A stretch of DNA of 64,000 nucleotides from Urechis unicinctus. Its lineage: Eukaryota > Annelida > Polychaeta > Xenopneusta > Urechidae. The stretch covers positions 20,839,144-20,903,143 of the forward strand of contig CM067357.1 in NCBI GenBank assembly GCA_034190875.2. Reading direction: 5' to 3'. The notes beneath the pieces were generated by a model that was not told the DNA's origin, did not search any database, and saw nothing but the letters and a program-made list of their open reading frames with translations. A program made the translations under genes and the position numbers. Of this stretch, positions 29,131-39,521 are shown in pieces. Position 1 is the first letter of the stretch, and each line of letters opens with the position of its first letter.

Positions 29131-30485
29131 TGACGTAAAATTTATTGCCGACGTTCAAAAAGGCATAACTTACTACATTATTGCAATCAACATTTAAGCA
29201 AAATGTTATTTAAGAGAACCCCTTTTACACCATTGCTAGATACCTATCAAAAGTGAATGATTGATTTATGTGTTGGTAGCGCGGCATACCTGCGTATGTT
29301 AATGGCGTCGTTACAGGTTTTGCAGGAAAGAGAAAGATTTCTCGCATAATTAATCAGTAGTAGTTGTACAGTTTTAGGTAATCATGAAGTTGTCACGGAA
29401 GATTTTAAGAATATAATCAATCACTTATTATAACCATTGAACACACTAGTATACCATGGGAGTACCCACGATTTTATAACCTTGATAAAAAACATAAATT
29501 TGACAGTTACAACATCTTGTCACATATTTATAATTAGCATTTATCGAATATAAAAGATGATTTGTGAGTTGTCCTCTTGTATTAGTATATCGTGCAAAGC
29601 AAATGACTATGGATAATTTACATCACAAATGGTTATCCGGGGGAAGGGAAATGTTTGAAATGTAAATGGATACGTCTTGTTAAATATGGTCATTTGACAT
29701 GCTGAGTTATTACTAAGCAGTGAATTACATGTGATATATGAATAATGTATATGTTTTTATTCATGACTTCATTGCCAAATAGAAATGAGAACAAATGTAT
29801 ATATAGTAATCACATAATGATAGAGGTGAGTATTGTTTTGCCACATTGCGGCTAAAGTGTTTAAAATAGTTTATTTAATTATCATTGGCCTTTGGAACAC
29901 TTAACTGAAATAGTAGATATTACTCTCGCGCTACTACCTACGTAAACGGTCAGCAAATATGCGACAACCGACAGCCACGAGCTTAACACACTTCGCAATA
30001 AATGCGGATTGAGGGTTTAAGAAAGCTATAAAGAGCATTTGTTAGAAGAGCAACTCCAGTTGGGGTGACAATGCGAGAAGTTGGTCGTTACGGTGTATCA
30101 CGTAGGATAGACAATAGTACTTGTGTCAGCACTGCTCATTTGATTGCCAACCTTTTAAGCATACAAGCCTTATCTAGATGTGTTCACCGAAGTTTGCATC
30201 AGTAAAAGCATGTCTTTGTTCCGTATAAAATTATTTCCGTTTAGCGATAGTGGCAGAAGTGTAGTTAAAACAGGTGCAGCAGTAGTATCATGAGTCGTAT
30301 GGACATTAATGAACTTTGAATTTTAATTCACAGTGTGTCGTTGAAGGCACTAGCACTAAGAAAGTGCTCCTCAAATGAACCGTGAATTGATAATATTGTT
30401 TTAATAAGATATCTTTGTGTGAGAATTGGATGATCTAAGTAAACATGAAGAATGATGTTTTGGAGTTCTATGATTTCACATAGCT
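29131..30485 (+). repeat. giant repeat copy B, block shared with A and C
   Basis: This aligns with copy A 6690-7772 and copy C 56700-58047. The match stops abruptly at about 30484 after TGATTTCACATAGC, where copies A and C continue with their next 2 kb. Copy B instead continues with the equivalent of copy A 12370, a clean deletion junction of about 4.6 kb. Confidence 0.85.
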
Positions 30486-31420
30486 GGACGCAGTTTTGAC
30501 CTTAACTTTCATTAGCACGGATAACTCCCCGGGCGCGATAGCAGCTCGGATGTTCCATTCGAGGAGAAACTAAAGAAGTTAATAAGGCATACTGGCGAGT
30601 AATGAATGAACAACACCCTCTTTGTATTCAAAGACGCTACTGATGTGGATGCAATCATTGAAAACGCTATATGTCTTTGAAATCGGTAGCCTCTGGAATA
30701 TTCTGACGTCCGTACTACCTACTATCGGATATATTGTGGTGTTAATTAAATTGCAGCTATAAATTGATAATTTACAATACTAAGTTTATACAATTATTGC
30801 CAGAAAGCATCATTTCCTTAGAGATAAAGCTCGGGATAAAGAAACTATTTGCTGGCTGTTTTAGGAGAATTTCTCCAGTCTATATTACTCCGCGTCATAG
30901 AAGGATTGTGTTCATAACAGTGATAACTGTCAACCGATAGCCACTATAGCTATGTATCACAAACTATTGATTACCTGTTGAGTTGTTAAACGTTACTCTA
31001 ATTGTACATTTGTTAGGCAATCTATTGTCGGCCACGTAATAACTGAGGGTTTATCTTGATTTGCTATTTAGCTGACGGCATCTTAACGTTGGTGACTGTT
31101 GCGTGACATTAACCGAGCATTTTGCCCTTTGCCCTTCTTTATATACCTTGCGCATTAATAAATATCGAGTTAGTAGCAAGCAAGGTGCTGCGTTTGACAA
31201 TATGATGGGGTGTTCATATTGTCGAATTAACTTTGCATTTATACAAAGATCATGTACTCCGCCAGAACATCTGCCTTCAACGGATTTCAGCATTGAGGTC
31301 AACATATGACAGGCTTGATTGGCACATGAGAGTAACGTCGAAGCAGCATAGAAATATGGAATGTACTTTACTCAAAAGATAATTTTGACGAAGGCTGCCA
31401 CCCTTAAGAAACAGCTCGCT
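30486..31420 (+). repeat. giant repeat copy B, block shared with A
   Basis: This aligns with copy A 12370-13600. Landmarks are CATTCGAGGAGAAACTAAAG near 30556, TACTATCGGATATATTGTGGTG near 30719 and TTTTGACGAAGGCTGCCACC near 31384. A has an extra 0.2 kb near 13256-13500. Confidence 0.8.
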
Positions 31421-32339
31421 CTTTGAACTTTGTACCTGAGAATACCTTGTAGTCAAAGAACGTCAGCTTCAAGTCGCAAATCAACTTAAGCACGCATTCC
31501 TTATTAAAAGACACACTGCAGTACATCGTATAACCAGGTAAGTTCATATATAACTATATCAAGAAATAGAACATCCAATCAGAAGATGCAGGTGTATTTA
31601 TAAAAACCTGTATATCAATGCTTTTATCCTTATCCAATTACGCTTAAACGCAACTGGTTTAAATCAGGTAGAGATTGATCGGGAAGCTTTAACATAACTT
31701 ATTTGTTAGCAACCTATAACCCTTTGGAAAGCCACATCTTTGGATTGGGCGCTCAACAAAATACAAGCCACTCAATGCAACACCATTTAATGCGGACTAA
31801 GCATGTCAAGTCCCGATAAAGAGTCATCAATCATAAAACCTAACACTTTATTGTTGATAAAACGGCCGTAATGCCATTATATATAACTGCGTTCAGTGTA
31901 AGGGTGCCAAAAATGCACAGTTACGATAAGTTCACGTGTCACATATGAAGTACAATAACCGATTGGACATTAGCGAGTTTGTCACAAGAGTTTTCCCATT
32001 CACTCATGATTTGATGTTATTAACATTTGTTCCTAGATGGAAACGGAAATTATACTGATGTTAGTAGATACACCAATGAATGATATGAGGAATACAGTGC
32101 TCTCCATTCCGATTATTAACGGGTGGTCAAAGCCAAGTATGATAGCATAATTTAGCACAAAAGCGAAAGATAAATATAGTAGAGAGCTTGATTGTTGATA
32201 ACCATAAAAAGACTATGTTTAAAGCATTAAGGAACGAAACATATTAGCGGTCGTGTTATCTACACCAATACATTTTGCACACGATTCTTCAGAATCCTAA
32301 TAAATTCTGCATTACCGCTATTTATTCAAAACCAATTGA

Positions 32340-32595
32340 TTCAGATCCATGAAGTGAGAACAATAATTGAATCCATGAGGATATGACTAATACATAGAGC
32401 ATTGCAGCAACAATTTTGGTCGCTCAAATAAGGAAAACAATGATTCATATCCATGAGTGGCAATAAGACCACCATGTATACATAGTCATTAGAAAGCAAT
32501 TTTGGTCGCATAATTAAGTGTTGCTACCATGTCAGACCCCATTTAAGTCTTTAGCACATGTTGAAATGCATAACTAAGTGTTGCTACCATGCTGT
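32340..32595 (+). repeat. degenerate local tandem repeats
   Basis: ATCCATGAG recurs near 32345, 32371 and 32449. CAATTTTGGTCGC recurs at 32411 and 32498 (spacing 87 bp). GCATAA.TAAGTGTTGCTACCATG recurs at 32508 and 32568 (spacing 60 bp). This looks like several overlapping small duplications rather than a regular minisatellite. Confidence 0.75.
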
Positions 32596-32596
32596 G

Positions 32597-32716
32597 TATC
32601 GTTACTTTGCAATGACGAAAGCATAAAACCACGCCATAGAATGCCGTCAATAACGTCAATTCAAGAACGGAACACAAAAGAGATGCTATGATACACGGGA
32701 TGATAAAGTAACGATA
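32597..32716. repeat. 12-bp inverted repeat spanning 120 bp
   Basis: TATCGTTACTTT at 32597-32608 faces AAAGTAACGATA at 32705-32716. It could be the ends of a very small mobile element, but no target duplication is evident. Confidence 0.35.
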
Positions 32717-32934
32717 GGGTGGGCTCTGGCATTATCTCCACCGCCTGGAACGTGTTTCACGATATCAAATCCACAGCTTGGGGCTGCTGTTCGTGCGATG
32801 ATTTACGCGATATCATGATGAGTAGCATGAGATGAAATAAACAGGACTGGCAAAATCAACCCTGCAATTAATCTTAGGGTTACTGTCAGTGTAGCTGTAG
32901 ACGATATATATGCCCAAGGAATGCCATGAGTTCT

Positions 32935-33640
32935 GGATTTGGATGAATGTCTGAAATTAGTCTACAGATCCGACACGGCGAGACAAAAGACAAGTATACA
33001 AGGCTTGTTTATGGCAATACGTATACATGCTGCAAGTGCCTTTTAACTACGGAGTGCATGTGCTCTTAATACGGTGGTTTTGATGAAGAGACAATGCAAT
33101 GCTAAATGATTTGTAACTGTCTACTAGGGCGTTTCCATAAAAACAACAAACTTGCATAGGATTGCTGTTAATGATGTGGCGACCTCGCCTCCGAATAACC
33201 GCGTGGTTTAAATATTGACGTTATGACAAACAGCGTGCTGGACATAGTGGGGTGCTCACTTAAGGTGTCGGGAGTGAGCCTTACTAGGGTAGCTGTTGCA
33301 TTTTGTTGTAAGAGCAAAGAGGCATTATAACATACCGGGTTGTGTTTTCAGTTAAGTCTTTGAAGATCTGGAACTAATTTGAATCCGTCAGCATTGTTGT
33401 CTAAACAATCATTGAGAGCACCAACGTTCAACAACAGCTGGTTGAAGACGAAAAATAAACTAACTGTACATATACTGCTAGACATCATTCGATGAGTTCT
33501 GATTACTATGACATCCCTGTTTGCTTTGCGCAAACCCTTATGGGCACTCTGCTGCTGTGTCAGTGCGTGTTTTATGAAGCCTATAAGACACTGCATTCAT
33601 AGTGTACAGTGATACAATACGACTCCATACATCGCCATGT
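32935..33640 (+). repeat. giant repeat copy B, block shared with C
   Basis: This aligns with copy C 61011-61650. Landmarks are GGATGAATGTCTGA near 32939, CCGACACGGC.AGACA near 32970, AGAGACAATGCAATGCTAAA near 33088, GGTGTCGGGAGTGAGCC near 33263 and CGACTCCATACATCGCCATG near 33620. The match breaks at about 33640 and resumes at 41880. Confidence 0.85.
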
Positions 33641-36445
33641 TCTGCGCTTAAGTCATGCGTATTTAGGCCTTTTGGCATTTCTGTAGTGTATAATGTAGAC
33701 CAGGTCGTCAACAAGGGGGACGAAGGCTACCTCTAAGAGGATCACCGGAACTGTTTTTCTCATGCTTTGCTTGTAATTATTTTTTGTTTGAGTAGACGAT
33801 AGAAAATATGGCCTGAAAGCTCAGAATAAATATTGCCTGCTCCTTGTTAGAAATTACATGTTAAGAAAAACATACCTGACCTGTTTGCCAATGTAGCTGA
33901 AACAAACCGAGTCTGTCTAACATGAAAGCTTGCATAAGCGTGTCAAATCTATAAAGGCAAATATATGAAAAACAGAATAGTTTTTAATGTAATGCCATCA
34001 CGGTTTAAACTTTTTCCCACTTGGGGAAGAGAGACCATATGAAATATAATGGATTTTGTATTGTATGTTGACCTTCAATACAATCACCATGGGTGAATGA
34101 AAACAGCCTGTTTTATCTCTATTTGTCGATAAATGAGTCTTCTATTCTTGCGCATTACTTTGTCCTTGACTTTGAGCTAACATTAAGCGGAGTTACAATA
34201 CAATCTGATCCTATTTAAAATTTTGGAAAACCTCTCTTATTATCTCATTTTTCACAGTGAGGCAATGGGGAGCAGCTCTCCAGATATGTATGCTCAACAT
34301 GTTATGTCATCTCGGGCATACTTAATATTCCACAAACGACTTATATGTTTAGCAAATTTGGCCTTATTGTGATACCTTGTGTACTCCGTGTCTAATGACA
34401 TATAGTTATATATTGTCGAAAATTGATGATCCGATTGCCTGCTGCAGGCGCGTAAATTGTTCACCTATATCACCTGTTATCATGTGATTTACCAACTACG
34501 CTGAACCATGCCACTACTAATCTTGTAATTAAAGAACAGGAATTGTCCTGGAGGTAACCTGAGAAAGAATCAAGGTTACCTGATCTTTTGTGTTATTATG
34601 ACAAAACAAGACCATTAACGCTGAGCTACTCTGATGTTTAGCGAGCACGTAAATGCGCAATATTCACAGACCAAATGAGTGGCACAAATATAAGTTCTTA
34701 CCGGATGTTTGATTCGACCATATGGAGACGAACCCTACCGTACACAGCCTCATATATATGATTTATTAATCTGTCTCGGCTTTTGTATCAAGCAATTGAC
34801 TCATAGGAACAGATGAGTGAGCGGAGAATGTGGATACATTATTAATATAATGAGATTTTGTTTTTTCGCGGAAAAATAATAAAAAAGCCCACGCCAGCAA
34901 CAGCGGTAGGGACAACACAAGATTTTATAATATAACACGGTTTTTCAAGTTGTTGTTAATTTTTCTTTTCGAAGCAGTCCAAATGTCCTGCTTTTTAACT
35001 GGAATAAAACAATTTCAGAGCAAACAATTTGTTCGCTACAATTTTCGCATAGAGAAGATCTATGCAGCCTGTACAAGACAGATGAAAAACAAGCAATCAA
35101 ATGGTATTCTTCGTACCTACCTTCTCAATTTTGATCGTTGATGAAACAGATTGGTATCTACTTAAGCCGCTGATTTTGTACATTGACGTTTTGCTCAGTG
35201 TTTCTGATTTTGAGAATTAGTAAGTTGCGTTTGTGTAAGTGCTCTATTTGGTTTCCACTTTCCTCTGTAGTATTTTTATGTGAGGCTGCCTGGTCGGCAA
35301 TGTGCTATATGTTGACGAGTGTTTTTATTTTAATATTGACGTCATATTAGCACATAACCGTTACCTATAGATACAATCGCTATGCATGCATTACAAAACA
35401 AAATGCTTGAAATTTACATAAATTTCAACAATGAAACACATTCGAGACTGTAACGACGATAGTGTTACTGGTTCTGGGAAGTCACGTTTTATCAACATAA
35501 ATGAAGCCAAAGTCATCGTTATAAGGGTTGTACACGCGAAAAGAGAATTATCAGGAGCCGACCGGTTTGGTTTGTCAAAACAAAGTTGTTTGTAGCTAAC
35601 ATGCAATTCACTTGAGGGAATTCAAACCAAACTCGTATTGTTTTTCCCGGACGCAAATTGCCGCGGATTTCTGATCATGAATCAACTCACAATGAGCAGC
35701 AGCTTTTTGCGGATTTCACAATGTTGGCACACTTGTCACAAGTCTAATTAGGAGACAGCATACATTGTCAATCAACACAATCAGTTTGAGTCTATTCTCA
35801 GGTATAAAAGAAGTTACCTTGGTGTTGATTTCAATAACGAAGCAGACGTGACTGGTTGGCTCTCGCAATGACGCGCTCTCGTGAAATGACGACAAAAGCG
35901 TAGGTCATAACTTCGTGTTGTCATTATGGGTTCACGGGGTCAGTTATGCCTATATCCTGATACTTTGATAAATTATGTATTGTAATAGTATGGATATAAT
36001 GTGCAAGTGCGCAAAGCATCGCTGTAAACTGACATTGAGCACTTACTCAGATCAAGAGCTTGAAGAAGGAATGTGATGTAACATCATGTAGATCTGTATT
36101 CATGTGGTAATCAACACTTAATGAGGGGTAATAATTAAGCCATTGAAATTACTAATATTTGCTAAAACCTTAATGCATTGTTGTGATTTGTTTCGTTAAA
36201 TAAGAAAGCCATCGGATTTTAACATAAAGGTATTTGATCACACTGAATAAATATAGTTCAAAACGTAATTCTACAAACATACATAAGGCTAACACGCAAC
36301 AATGCAACAAATAGAACAATAACAAACAACAGAAAGAAAATAATTGAAAAGTATCCGCATGGGCCTCCACGGTTTGGTTAAATGGTGATCAAATAATGTA
36401 TAATGATTGGGTGACAGAATTAATGTAAACGATGACAAAAGGTGA
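33641..36445 (+). repeat. insert in copy B with rearranged pieces of the same unit
   Basis: Copy C runs straight through this point, so the 8.2 kb from here to 41880 is extra in B or lost from C. The piece at 34470-34825 matches copy A 10080-10415. The piece at about 35980-36065 matches copy C 56370-56455 (TAGTATGGAT, then ACTGACAT.GAGCACT and ACTCAGATCAAGAG). These pieces are out of order compared with A and C, so the region may hold part of another copy that was scrambled. No gene is supported. Confidence 0.5.
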
Positions 36446-36450
36446 ATTAC
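36446..36450. repeat. target site duplication ATTAC, left
   Basis: ATTAC lies immediately before the left inverted repeat of the 3066-bp transposon and recurs at 39517-39521 immediately after the right one. Confidence 0.8.
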
Positions 36451-36545
36451 CAGGTCGCGGACTGACCGCAGAACGAAGTACGTACCTCGATCGAGGTACG
36501 TACCTCGTTCCTAGTACGGCGCACCTCGATTGAGGTACGCATGAT
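36451..36545 (+). repeat. left terminal inverted repeat
   Basis: It pairs with 39424-39516. Identity is highest over 36466-36522 and falls inward. The perfect palindrome at 36478-36503 is centred on CGATCG and could fold into a hairpin or bind a symmetric protein. Confidence 0.9.
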
Positions 36546-36772
36546 AGTCGTGCCACCGCCCTCTGCTGTTTTGCATTTTATGACATTATTTTCTGAAATG
36601 TGATTGGCTTTGAACGATTTAATTATGCAAATATATTATGGCCTACATTTGAAACCAAATCTGTTGTTGTGGGCGATATTGGGCCTTCACAAGAAGAGTT
36701 TTCACTTCCATTATTCGACAGCGACTTCAAGTTTTTCTGCTTTCATGGTTTAAATTTTGTACACACATCAAC

Positions 36773-36781
36773 ATGGCAGAG
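36773..36781 (+). CDS. possible first exon, ATGGCAGAG before a 5' splice site
   Basis: ATG GCA GAG (Met-Ala-Glu) is followed at once by GTAAGG, a good 5' splice site, inside the 3066-bp transposon. The matching 3' splice site would be TTTACTTTTTTCAG ending at 37249. This is a prediction from signals alone. Joined to the next segment in phase, the frame runs NGTAMGQAIFKTVFF and then meets a stop at 37301-37303, so either the gene model differs or the gene is broken. Confidence 0.25.
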
Positions 36782-37249
36782 GTAAGGTCTATGTTTTCTA
36801 ATTTACAAGTATATCATCTAATGATACATTATATGTTATTCAAAATTCTATGGCATATTAATGAGCTATCGCTAATAAATAACACACCTGTTGAATGATT
36901 TTTCTGAAACAATGGCGTAGTGATGCGATCGTACTTAAATCGAAGTACGGTGTGCTTCCTTTTGAATTGGTGCCATATTCTGATAGTAGATCGTATACAG
37001 ATAAAAGAATGACACTTACGAATCATACGACCGAATCGCAAGTTATAAGATAATTTGTTTTGGAATTTGTCGTGCACGGCTTGAAGTGACAATGTCAATA
37101 TTTCAAACCGAATATGATTTAGTCTATTAGTAGAGGGTGATATAAAACAATCTCACAGGAATTGCTGGTTTGTGTTGTGTACTTAAACATAGATTATCAT
37201 ATTTAATGTTATGTATTTGACTAGCCAGTATCTGATTTACTTTTTTCAG

Positions 37250-37762
37250 AATGGAACAGCTATGGGCCAAGCCATATTCAAGACGGTGTTCTTCTGAAAG
37301 CCTTCAATCACAATGAGGATGTTTGGAAACTGGAAACCTGAAATTAAAATTTCCAACCTGAAATTAAAATTTCCAAGTGGTGTCAAGAGAAAAACAGAAT
37401 CTGTCCATTACACAAAAACTGCTCCTAAGTTCTGTCAATCATGCATTGATGAAGTGGATGAAATCTATCCAGACTTGAACATTCCTTCAGCCGTTAGTGA
37501 TAAGTCCATGGAGCCGCCTTCCAAGCCGCTGAAAGTTGGTTACAGCTCTCTCAATGAAGAAGCTATTCCTGTGTGGGGTGTACCAGGTCTTGCCTGTTCT
37601 CGTCTATATACTCAACCAGAATATTGCCCTCACATCGCTGAACAAGTTCATAAGACTTTGTGCATATTATCCTCTTCCTCTCATTTCCGCTCTCGCGGCA
37701 TTCATCAGCTATGTATGCAATATGTATTTAACCTGTGTGGTGTTTCCACTTGGGATCTCTGA
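37250..37762 (+). CDS. gene-like segment inside the transposon, function unknown
   Basis: A polypyrimidine-AG 3' splice site ends at 37249. An open frame runs from the ATG at 37313 to a stop at 37760-37762 (149 codons) and includes KFCQSCIDEVDEIYPDLN and GVPGLACSRLYTQPEYCPH. A 20-bp perfect tandem duplication at 37337-37376 changes the frame within it. A second frame over 37536-37853 (105 codons) is hydrophobic in its middle, with a possible membrane segment. A third frame before the duplication reads SYGPSHIQDGVLLKAF. No family is recognised. It may be a captured host gene fragment or a decayed element gene. Confidence 0.3.
37337..37376 (+). repeat. perfect 20-bp tandem duplication
   Basis: CCTGAAATTAAAATTTCCAA occurs twice in a row (37337-37356 and 37357-37376). 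Being 20 bp, it shifts the reading frame of the gene-like segment around it. Confidence 0.98.
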
Positions 37763-37905
37763 AAGTAATTTTTTCCAATATATTCCATTCCAAACAACAG
37801 AGACAGAGAGAATATTTTATTCTGGATTCCATTTTCATGAAAACATAGGTTGAATTTGTCGAATTTGTAAACGTTATCGCATAAGTCCTTATCTTTTCTC
37901 TTTAG

Positions 37906-37950
37906 AAGGGAAGAGGCTGCCCCATTTAAATCCCGCGCGGATATGGTCAG
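37906..37950 (+). CDS. possible 45-nt internal exon
   Basis: TTTTCTCTTTAG ends at 37905, and GTAACC begins at 37951 after ATGGTCAG, so this 45-nt segment has both splice signals. It is GC-richer than its surroundings, and one frame reads REEAAPFKSRADMV, which looks protein-like. It sits in the same transposon, downstream of the 37250-37762 segment. Support is from signals only. Confidence 0.3.
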
Positions 37951-37953
37951 GTA

Positions 37954-39423
37954 ACCAGCACTTCTTTGTCTTTTTCAATTAGATTTCAACGAGATCACAT
38001 CAATTTGCACTCCCATTTCCCCACCCCCTTCCGTTTTTTCAATGCCATCCCACCTTTTGTACATGCTTTCCTCTAGTTTTGTCATTCAACACTCACTGTT
38101 GTAATATGTATGTCTGTACGTGTATAGGTATATCAATTAATCCTATCTGTGTCATGACCTATTTAAGTAGCTTTATCCTGCGTTGTGCAACCTGTCCTAG
38201 ACATATCATAGTTTTGTATCTCACTTATTGCATCAACATCATACATATACCTTTAGCTGTCAAACAGTCATAACATTTCTATAGTTGTTATCATTATCTG
38301 CCTCATTGTGATACTGGTAATTGATTGGTAGTGTACCTGCACTCGGGATTACTTGGTATCCTATTATGTAATAACAAATATTGTATGTATGTGATTTTGG
38401 ACACAATTTGCTACTTGAGAATTATTTCTAAAATAAAATTAACTCAACATTGCTGTTCCTCCACTTCTTATCAAAATATGGATCTGCATGATATATTGCA
38501 TATGATTAAAGGCATATGATTTGGCTGATAGAAACTCAATTATTAGCAGCATGTAGAATAAACACCATCATGAAGTTTACCGATGAGGAATAATCTTATG
38601 ACCACTGTCCACATTGCTATGGAAGTAATTGTAATAAAGCATAGTCAATATCAATACAACATTATTGCTGACCCTGTGATTTTGTGAACATTCCATTCCA
38701 TATCTGGTAAACCTTAAGTATTCTAAAATGATAATGTTCATTACATATGTAATGATGCTCATTTCCATCTGTTAAGCCTTAAATAATAACCTAACATCCA
38801 ATTAAAACAAAAGTTTTCAAAAACACAAACAGAACAGGTCAACAAAAGTATGAAAACTTACTGTTGTGGTGTTTTGGGGGGCATTCTGTTCAATATCAAA
38901 CACCTGGCTGCTTTGTTATTCTATTTGAGAAGACCATTCATTTTTGAACACAACTGAATGCGTATATGAACACTCTCAATCAGACCCGGGTAGACAACAA
39001 GCGAAGTTTGAAACCACCATGGTGCGGCGTACTTCGATTGTAGTACAAAAATATCAGGTGTGCAAATGGATTGACATGGGGTGTGATGTTATCATCCATA
39101 AGTCACAAATATGCCATACAATTTTCACTAAACTGTATTTCATATAATCTAGACAAACTATGCTCCGCAAAAAAGTAAGTTCTTTACTTTGCCAGACTGA
39201 TTCAAAAGGATTTTTTTGCCTCATCAATCGTCGGAAAAGACACGCGATGGCCGCCGAACTAAAGTTTGAAAACGCGTAGAAAAGCCTTCTCGTACATGGG
39301 CAATGCTAAATATGGTCCCAAATCGAGACTGTGACTACTAAGAGGGTTTCCACGATTTAACCCAACCAAATCCCAGTAAATAGTGTCACAATTTGAAAAA
39401 CAGTTGAGAAAATTAATGTTTAT
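37954..39423. other. right-hand interior of the 3066-bp transposon
   Basis: No protein is recognised. AT-rich non-coding DNA fills 37954-38930. Near 39017-39044 a segment (GTGCGGCGTACTTCGATTGT) mirrors the left subterminal motif near 36930-36955. A possible polyadenylation signal AATAAA lies near 38432. Confidence 0.45.
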
Positions 39424-39516
39424 GTATGCATACTTCAAACCAAGTACGCCGTACTAGGAACGAGGTACGTACCTCGATCGAGGTACGTACTTCCTTCTGC
39501 GGTCGTCTTTGACCTG
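39424..39516 (-). repeat. right terminal inverted repeat
   Basis: This is the reverse complement of the left end, with the perfect palindrome at 39465-39490 and the outer edge GACCTG at 39511-39516, followed by the ATTAC duplication. Confidence 0.9.
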
Positions 39517-39521
39517 ATTAC
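39517..39521. repeat. target site duplication ATTAC, right
   Basis: It matches 36446-36450. Together they mark a single insertion event into the pre-existing insert DNA of copy B. Confidence 0.8.

Larger units (their letters stand above)
31421..32934 (+). other. part of copy B seen once
   Basis: This lies between blocks shared with A (left) and with C (right), so it probably belongs to the ancestral unit, but no other copy keeps it. It contains a local tandem-repeat patch at 32340-32595. No gene is recognised. Confidence 0.4.
36451..39516. mobile_element. 3066-bp DNA transposon with palindromic terminal inverted repeats
   Basis: The ends are inverted repeats of about 95 bp (36451-36545 and about 39424-39516), beginning CAGGTC and sharing GACCGCAGAA, GAAGTACGTACCTCGATCGA and CCTCGTTCCTAGTACGGCG. 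Each end holds a nested perfect 26-bp palindrome, at 36478-36503 and 39465-39490. Weaker subterminal inverted copies of ATCGAAGTACG lie near 36938 and 39023. A 5-bp duplication ATTAC flanks it. The interior holds gene-like, splice-bounded segments but no recognisable transposase, so it is probably non-autonomous. I cannot assign a superfamily: ends beginning CAG recall hAT, but hAT elements make 8-bp duplications. Confidence 0.9.

Noticed and set aside
36451-39516. hAT-type transposon
   Set aside because: The ends start CAG as in hAT elements, but the flanking duplication is 5 bp (ATTAC), not 8 bp, and no hAT transposase is seen.
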